A stretch of 35,121 nt of DNA from Roseovarius sp. UBA6217. Lineage in GTDB: Bacteria; Pseudomonadota; Alphaproteobacteria; Rhodobacterales; Rhodobacteraceae. How positions within the stretch are numbered: the first letter of the stretch is position 1; each line of letters opens with the position of its first letter. Below the pieces are notes generated by a model. That model saw only the letters and a list, made by a program, of their open reading frames with translations. It searched no databases and was not told the origin of the DNA. The DNA lies in the NCBI GenBank assembly GCA_002421985.1, contig DISF01000010.1, forward strand, positions 25,329 to 60,449, in the 5' to 3' direction. Positions 31,661 to 35,121 of this stretch are shown piece after piece. The position numbers were made by a program, and so were the translations under genes.

Positions 31661-33136
31661 TTGTCCCTGTCCGGCATCATGCCCCCCGCCCACCCGTTCG
31701 ACGACGACAAGCTGCGCGAGGAGTGCGGCATATTCGGTGTCATCGGCCTCTCGGACGCCGCGAATTTCGTGGCCCTCGGGCTTCACGCGCTGCAACATCG
31801 CGGCCAGGAGGCCGGCGGCATCGTCAGCCACGACCCGGAACTTGGCTTCAACTCGGCGCGCCGCTTCGGCTATGTGCGCGACAATTTCACCCGCCAGAGC
31901 CTCATGGAAACGCTGCCCGGCCCGCTCTCCATCGGCCATGTCCGCTATTCCACCTCGGGGGCCAAGGGGCCGACACAGATCCGCGACGTGCAGCCCTTCT
32001 TTGGCGAGTTCTCGATGGGCGGGGCCGCGATTGCCCATAACGGCAACATCACCAATGCCGACGCGCTGCGCCGCGAACTGATCGAGCGCGGTTCGATCTT
32101 TCAATCCGGCTCTGACAGCGAATGCATCATCCACCTGATGGCGCGCTCGTTGCAGCGCAACATCCCCGAGCGGATGGAGGACGCGCTGCGCCGGGTCGAG
32201 GGGGCGTTTTCCGTGGTCGCCATGACGCGATCCAAGCTTATCGGCGTGCGCGATCCGCTGGGCGTGCGCCCGCTGGTTCTGGGGCAGTTGGGCGAGGGCT
32301 GGGTGCTGTCGTCGGAGACCTGCGCGCTCGACATCATCGGCGCGCGCCTCGTGCGCGAGATCGCGCCCGGCGAGATGGTGGTGATCTCTGCCAAGAGCGG
32401 CGTCGAGAGCCATTTCCCCTTTCGTCGCCGCAAATCGCGGTTCTGCATCTTCGAGCATGTCTATTTCTCGCGCCCCGATTCGCTCATCGGCGGGCGGTCA
32501 GTCTACGAGACGCGCCACCAGATCGGGGTGGAACTGGCGCGCGAAGCCCCCGTCGATGCCGATCTGGTCTGCCCGGTGCCCGATAGCGGCACGCCTGCGG
32601 CCATCGGCTTCAGCCAAGAATCGGGCATTCCCTTCGCGATGGGGATCGTGCGCAACCAATATATGGGCCGCACCTTCATCGAGCCGACCGAGCAGATCCG
32701 CAACATGGGCGTGCGGCTCAAGCTCAACGTCAACCGCGCGCTGATCGAGGGCAAGCGGGTCATTCTGGTGGATGACAGCGTGGTGCGCGGCACCACCTCG
32801 CGCAAGATCAAGGAAATGATCCTCGATGCGGGCGCGGCAGAGGTGCATTTCCGCATTGCCTCGCCGCCCACGGCATGGCCCTGCTTTTACGGGGTGGACA
32901 CGCCGCAGCGCGAGAAACTGCTCGCCGCCACCATGTCCGAGGAAGAGATGCGCGCGCATCTCGCCGTTGACAGCATCCGCTTCATCTCGCTTGACGGGCT
33001 TTACCGCGCGGTCGGAGAGGCCGGCGGGCGCGACAAGGCCAGCCCGCAATATTGCGATGCCTGCTTTTCCGGCGATTACCCCGTCGCCCCCTCGGACCAG
33101 ATCGAAAAGGGCTTCGCGCTCAAGGCCGCCGAATAG
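31661..33136 (+). CDS. purF: Amidophosphoribosyltransferase
   Basis: This enzyme makes 5-phosphoribosylamine from PRPP and glutamine, the first step of purine synthesis. The nucleophile cysteine is in REECGIFGVIG, exposed after a propeptide is removed; VILVDDSVVRGTTS (near 368-381) is the PRPP loop and FCIFEHVYFSRPDS the linker region. A GGAG at 31650-31653 lies 7 bases before an in-frame TTG at 31661 and too far from the ATG at 31679; I therefore prefer TTG (491 residues), with ATG giving 485. No zinc or other extra domain is present. Confidence 0.93.
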   Translation: MSLSGIMPPAHPFDDDKLREECGIFGVIGLSDAANFVALGLHALQHRGQEAGGIVSHDPELGFNSARRFGYVRDNFTRQSLMETLPGPLSIGHVRYSTSGAKGPTQIRDVQPFFGEFSMGGAAIAHNGNITNADALRRELIERGSIFQSGSDSECIIHLMARSLQRNIPERMEDALRRVEGAFSVVAMTRSKLIGVRDPLGVRPLVLGQLGEGWVLSSETCALDIIGARLVREIAPGEMVVISAKSGVESHFPFRRRKSRFCIFEHVYFSRPDSLIGGRSVYETRHQIGVELAREAPVDADLVCPVPDSGTPAAIGFSQESGIPFAMGIVRNQYMGRTFIEPTEQIRNMGVRLKLNVNRALIEGKRVILVDDSVVRGTTSRKIKEMILDAGAAEVHFRIASPPTAWPCFYGVDTPQREKLLAATMSEEEMRAHLAVDSIRFISLDGLYRAVGEAGGRDKASPQYCDACFSGDYPVAPSDQIEKGFALKAAE

Positions 33137-33251
33137 GCGAAGCGGTTCCGCCCCCCATCGGCAAGGTTTCGCCGCAGCGCAGAATATCCGCTTTATCCCG
33201 CCGCGCTGCGGGCATAATGGCCGAGGTCCGCGCAACATTCACGGGACCGCC

Positions 33252-33512
33252 ATGACAGACCAGACCGAAACCCCCGCCGCCACGCTCGCGGCGGCCACCC
33301 GGGAGGGCGCGCTGCCCGCCGGGCGGCTCAGCCTTCTGGGCACGCTCCACGGCCCGCAAAGCGCACGCGCCCTTCTGCGCGATGGCGAGCGGGTGGCCCG
33401 CGTCACCACCGGCGACCGTATCGACGGGGCCACCGTGGCGGCCATCGGCGAGGGCGTCGTGATCCTTGCGCGCAACGGGCGGGCAGAGCGACTTACCCTG
33501 CCCGGCACGTGA
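33252..33512 (+). CDS. Small GspC/PilP-like protein (86 aa)
   Basis: This 86-residue protein resembles the HR-type domain of type II secretion GspC and pilus PilP: SLLGTLHGPQSARALLR then RVTTGDRIDGATVAAIGEGVVILARNGRAERLTLPG. It lacks a signal or membrane anchor, unlike those proteins. Conserved in position after purF in relatives as far as I recall, but I cannot check. ATG 33252 follows a GGGAC. It may be a cytoplasmic or degenerate form; function unknown. Confidence 0.6.
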   Translation: MTDQTETPAATLAAATREGALPAGRLSLLGTLHGPQSARALLRDGERVARVTTGDRIDGATVAAIGEGVVILARNGRAERLTLPGT

Positions 33513-33544
33513 CACCGGCGCGCGAGGGATGCCACAAAATAAAA

Positions 33545-33572
33545 AGGCCACCCCCTTCACCGGGGGTGGCCT
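33545..33572 (-). terminator. Strong intrinsic terminator for bioY
   Basis: AGGCCACCCCC and GGGGGTGGCCT (11-bp perfect arms, 33545-33555 and 33562-33572) enclose a TTCACC loop. On the minus strand it is followed by TTTTTATTTT, a good U-tract, so it ends bioY transcription; on the plus strand only CATCCGTTTT follows, so it may also stop the small plus-strand gene. A textbook hairpin. Confidence 0.92.
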
Positions 33573-33599
33573 CATCCGTTTTCGGCAGATATGCCCGCC

Positions 33600-34166
33600 T
33601 CAGCGGCGCGCGCGCAGCGCGGTCCAGCCGCCCCAGACCACCATCGCCGCGATCACGGCCTTGACCGCATCGCCCAGAAGGAACGGAGCCATCCAGTAGG
33701 CCCAGAGATCAGGCGCGCTCTTGCCCAGTGCCAGCGCGGGCCAGGCCAGCCCCGGAATGTAAAGCAGCGCCGAGATGACGATGCCGCACAGCGCCGTAAG
33801 CACCGGCCCGCGCGCCAGCCCACGCTCCACCGCGAGACCAGCGAGCCAGGCCATGCCGACGAAACCGTAAAGAAAGCCGGCGGTCGGCCCGACCAGCGCG
33901 ACACCGTTCAGGCCGCCCGCGAAAACCGGCAACCCCATCGCCCCTTGGGCCAGATAGGCCAGCACCGCCGCCGCGCCGAGGCGCGACCCGAAGGTGAGGC
34001 CCACGATCAGGATCGCCAGCGTCGAGAGCGTCAGCGGCACCGGAAAGAACGGCACGCTTACCTGCGCCGCCAGCGCGATGAAGAGCGACCCGCCAAGGAT
34101 CAGCCCCGCCTTGCGCAGCAGGGTGTCGTGGCCGTTGAGGGCCTGTGTCAGTGTTTGTGCGCGCAT
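33600..34166 (-). CDS. bioY: Biotin transporter BioY (ECF S-component)
   Basis: This 188-residue membrane protein (about six spans) is the substrate-binding S-component of an ECF-type biotin importer; some BioY proteins work alone. Family marks are QVSVPFFPVPLTLSTLAILIVGLTFGSRLGAAAVLAYLAQGAMGLPVFAGG and GPTAGFLYGFVGMAWLAGLA. ATG 34166 has an AAGGAGG ribosome site. No ECF ATPase genes are nearby. A palindrome and a TTGACT -35-like box lie upstream. Confidence 0.94.
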   Translation of the reverse strand: MRAQTLTQALNGHDTLLRKAGLILGGSLFIALAAQVSVPFFPVPLTLSTLAILIVGLTFGSRLGAAAVLAYLAQGAMGLPVFAGGLNGVALVGPTAGFLYGFVGMAWLAGLAVERGLARGPVLTALCGIVISALLYIPGLAWPALALGKSAPDLWAYWMAPFLLGDAVKAVIAAMVVWGGWTALRARR

Positions 34167-34194
34167 TCCGCGTCCTCCTTTTCCCGTAGTCGCC

Positions 34195-34225
34195 TGACTT
34201 TTTCGCCGCGGCGCTTCAAAAGTCA
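34195..34225. promoter_or_regulatory. Inverted repeat in the bioY-SDR divergent promoter
   Basis: TGACTTTT (34195-34202) and AAAAGTCA (34218-34225) are perfect 8-bp arms with a 15-base spacer that itself contains CGCCGCGGCG, a perfect palindrome. It lies between divergent bioY and the SDR gene. On the minus strand TTGACT (34226-34221) looks like a -35 box for bioY. It does not match the BioR biotin operator TTATCTATAA or a close form. It could be a regulator's site. Confidence 0.5.
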
Positions 34226-34262
34226 AGCGATTGTCCTTGATCCGGCGGTGCGGGAGTGGGAT

Positions 34263-34928
34263 TTGAGCGCCATGACCGATCCGCACACCCCCCCCCTCGC
34301 CCTTGTCACCGGGGCCTCGCGCGGCCTTGGGGCCGCCTTGGCCGAGGCGCTGGCCCCGACGCATCATATCGTTGCCGTGGCGCGCACCACCGGCGCGCTC
34401 GAAGAGCTTGACGACCGCATTCGCGCTGCGGGCGGGCAGGCCACGCTCGCGCCGATGGACATCACCGATCGCGGCGCGATGGCACAGCTTTGCCGCTCGA
34501 TCCATGATCGCTGGGGGCGGCTGGCGCTCTGGGTGCACGCGGCGGTGCACGCGGCCCCGCTCAGCCCCGCCGATCATGTCGATACGCGCGATCTCGAGCG
34601 CTCCATCGCCACCAATGTCACCGCCACCGGCACGCTCATCGCCTATGTCGCCCCGCTTCTGGGGCGCGGCGGGCAGGCGGTGTTTTTCGATGATCCGCGC
34701 GCGGGCGGGAAATTCTTTGCCACCTACGGGGCCACCAAGGCGGCGCAGATCGCCCTCGCCCGGTCGTGGCAGATCGAGACCGCGCAGACCGGCCCGCACG
34801 TCCATATCCTCGCGCCTGCGCCGATGGCCACCGCCACCCGCGCGCGGTTCTTTCCCGGTGAGGATCGCGCGGCGCTTGCCCATCCCCGCGACGAGGCGGC
34901 CCGGCTTCTGGCGCAACTCGCGCGCTGA
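34263..34928 (+). CDS. Divergent short-chain dehydrogenase/reductase-like protein
   Basis: This 221-residue protein has the SDR Rossmann start TGASRGLG (16-23), MDIT (65-68) and the conserved Asn118 and YGATK (Tyr155, Lys159). It lacks the catalytic serine, 13 residues before the tyrosine, where the sequence is FFDD (Phe142), and has WVHAAVHAA in place of the usual NNAG. Catalysis may therefore be altered or absent. The GGAG at 34253-34256 lies 6 bases before a TTG at 34263, and 15 from the ATG at 34272, so I prefer TTG; ATG gives 218 residues. Substrate unknown. Confidence 0.8.
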   Translation: MSAMTDPHTPPLALVTGASRGLGAALAEALAPTHHIVAVARTTGALEELDDRIRAAGGQATLAPMDITDRGAMAQLCRSIHDRWGRLALWVHAAVHAAPLSPADHVDTRDLERSIATNVTATGTLIAYVAPLLGRGGQAVFFDDPRAGGKFFATYGATKAAQIALARSWQIETAQTGPHVHILAPAPMATATRARFFPGEDRAALAHPRDEAARLLAQLAR

Positions 34929-34961
34929 CCGGCGGGCGTGCGGGGCGGGCGTGCTGCGGGG

Positions 34962-35004
34962 TGTGGGCTGGAGGGGGCAGTCGATATGACGTGCACAGTC
35001 GCGC
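34962..35004. repeat. Dispersed intergenic repeat, copy 2
   Basis: This 43-base segment (core GGGCTGGAGGGGGCAGTCGA) matches 31424-31466 at about 31 of 43 positions. It lies after the SDR gene at the right end of the window, in a gap without genes. See copy 1. Confidence 0.45.
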
Positions 35005-35080
35005 ATCAACGGGCCGCGGTGCGGCGATCCAACGTCAGTTTGGGTGCGCTTTATCGCGCCAAATCCGTAAAACCTTAGAT

Positions 35081-35092
35081 GCTTGCGCAAGC
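35081..35092. repeat. Perfect 12-bp palindrome near the right edge
   Basis: GCTTGCGCAAGC is a perfect self-complementary 12-mer in the AT-richer end of the window, after the CCGTAAAACCTTAG patch. It may be a protein site or chance. No gene starts here within the window, so its context is unknown. Confidence 0.4.
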
Positions 35093-35121
35093 GGTAGCCA
35101 AATCGCCGTGCCGGGGGCAAC

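Noticed and set aside
1..35121. CRISPR array, transposase or phage genes
   Set aside because: No regularly spaced direct repeats and no open frame with recognisable transposase, integrase or phage motifs were seen.

Overview
The window is high-GC alphaproteobacterial chromosome, most likely Rhodobacteraceae/Roseobacteraceae. The reasons are the GC-rich codon use (GCG, CGC and GGC dominate), a fused ispDF, a monomeric NADP isocitrate dehydrogenase, the radA-cvpA-purF order, DUF3445/DUF6314 neighbours, and a cyanide-insensitive type bd oxidase followed by a DUF2474-like micro-protein. No species can be named from sequence alone. It is chromosomal: nearly every gene is a housekeeping or accessory metabolic gene, and no complete transposase, integrase or phage gene was seen.

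Layout. 1-2.5 kb: the start of a dusB-like gene (minus), then an overlapping ispDF-pgpA-pncC run (plus). 2.8-9 kb: icd, a minus-strand DUF6314/DUF3445 pair, purB, an M20 amidohydrolase and a 38-codon piece that looks like the tail of a lost argE. 9.1-13 kb: a secreted rhodanese behind a perfect ATTC-N8-GAAT palindrome (the site type of SqrR/BigR sulfide-responsive repressors), rluE-like, a Bcr/CflA-type MFS pump, ratA/COQ10-like, hpt and a 59-residue membrane protein. 13.2-22.2 kb: a sulfur and respiration block. It has minus-strand Rrf2 regulator, persulfide dioxygenase, DUF442-SQR fusion and SulP transporter, and plus-strand 1-Cys peroxiredoxin, cioA, cioB, a 33-residue DUF2474-like protein and a secreted DsrE-family protein. 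22.2-25.1 kb: a second SulP carrier with a tandem universal stress protein, flanked by unusually long gene-poor stretches. 25.4 kb: tRNA-Leu(UAG). 25.7-29.3 kb: a Hint-domain protein and a three-gene overlapping arsenate operon (ArsR-ArsC fusion, GAPDH, ArsJ). 29.4-35.1 kb: radA, cvpA, purF, a small GspC/PilP-like protein, bioY (minus) and a divergent SDR, ending in 193 bases with no gene.

How the genes fit together. The most interesting reading is a sulfide-tolerance and sulfide-respiration module. SQR would oxidise H2S to a persulfide and pass electrons to quinone. Persulfide dioxygenase would oxidise the persulfide to sulfite, and SulP could move the oxyanion. The bd-type oxidase, a class known to resist cyanide and sulfide, would re-oxidise quinol where haem-copper oxidases are poisoned. 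The peroxiredoxin, the secreted DsrE protein and the secreted rhodanese would handle peroxide and sulfane sulfur. Regulation appears split: an Rrf2 protein with RirA-type cysteine spacing heads the sqr operon, an Irr-like box precedes the peroxiredoxin, and a SqrR-type operator precedes the rhodanese. The parts are known families; the DUF442-SQR fusion and the full co-localised set are what merit checking. The second accessory unit is the ars operon, which pairs arsenate reduction with export of 1-arseno-3-phosphoglycerate.
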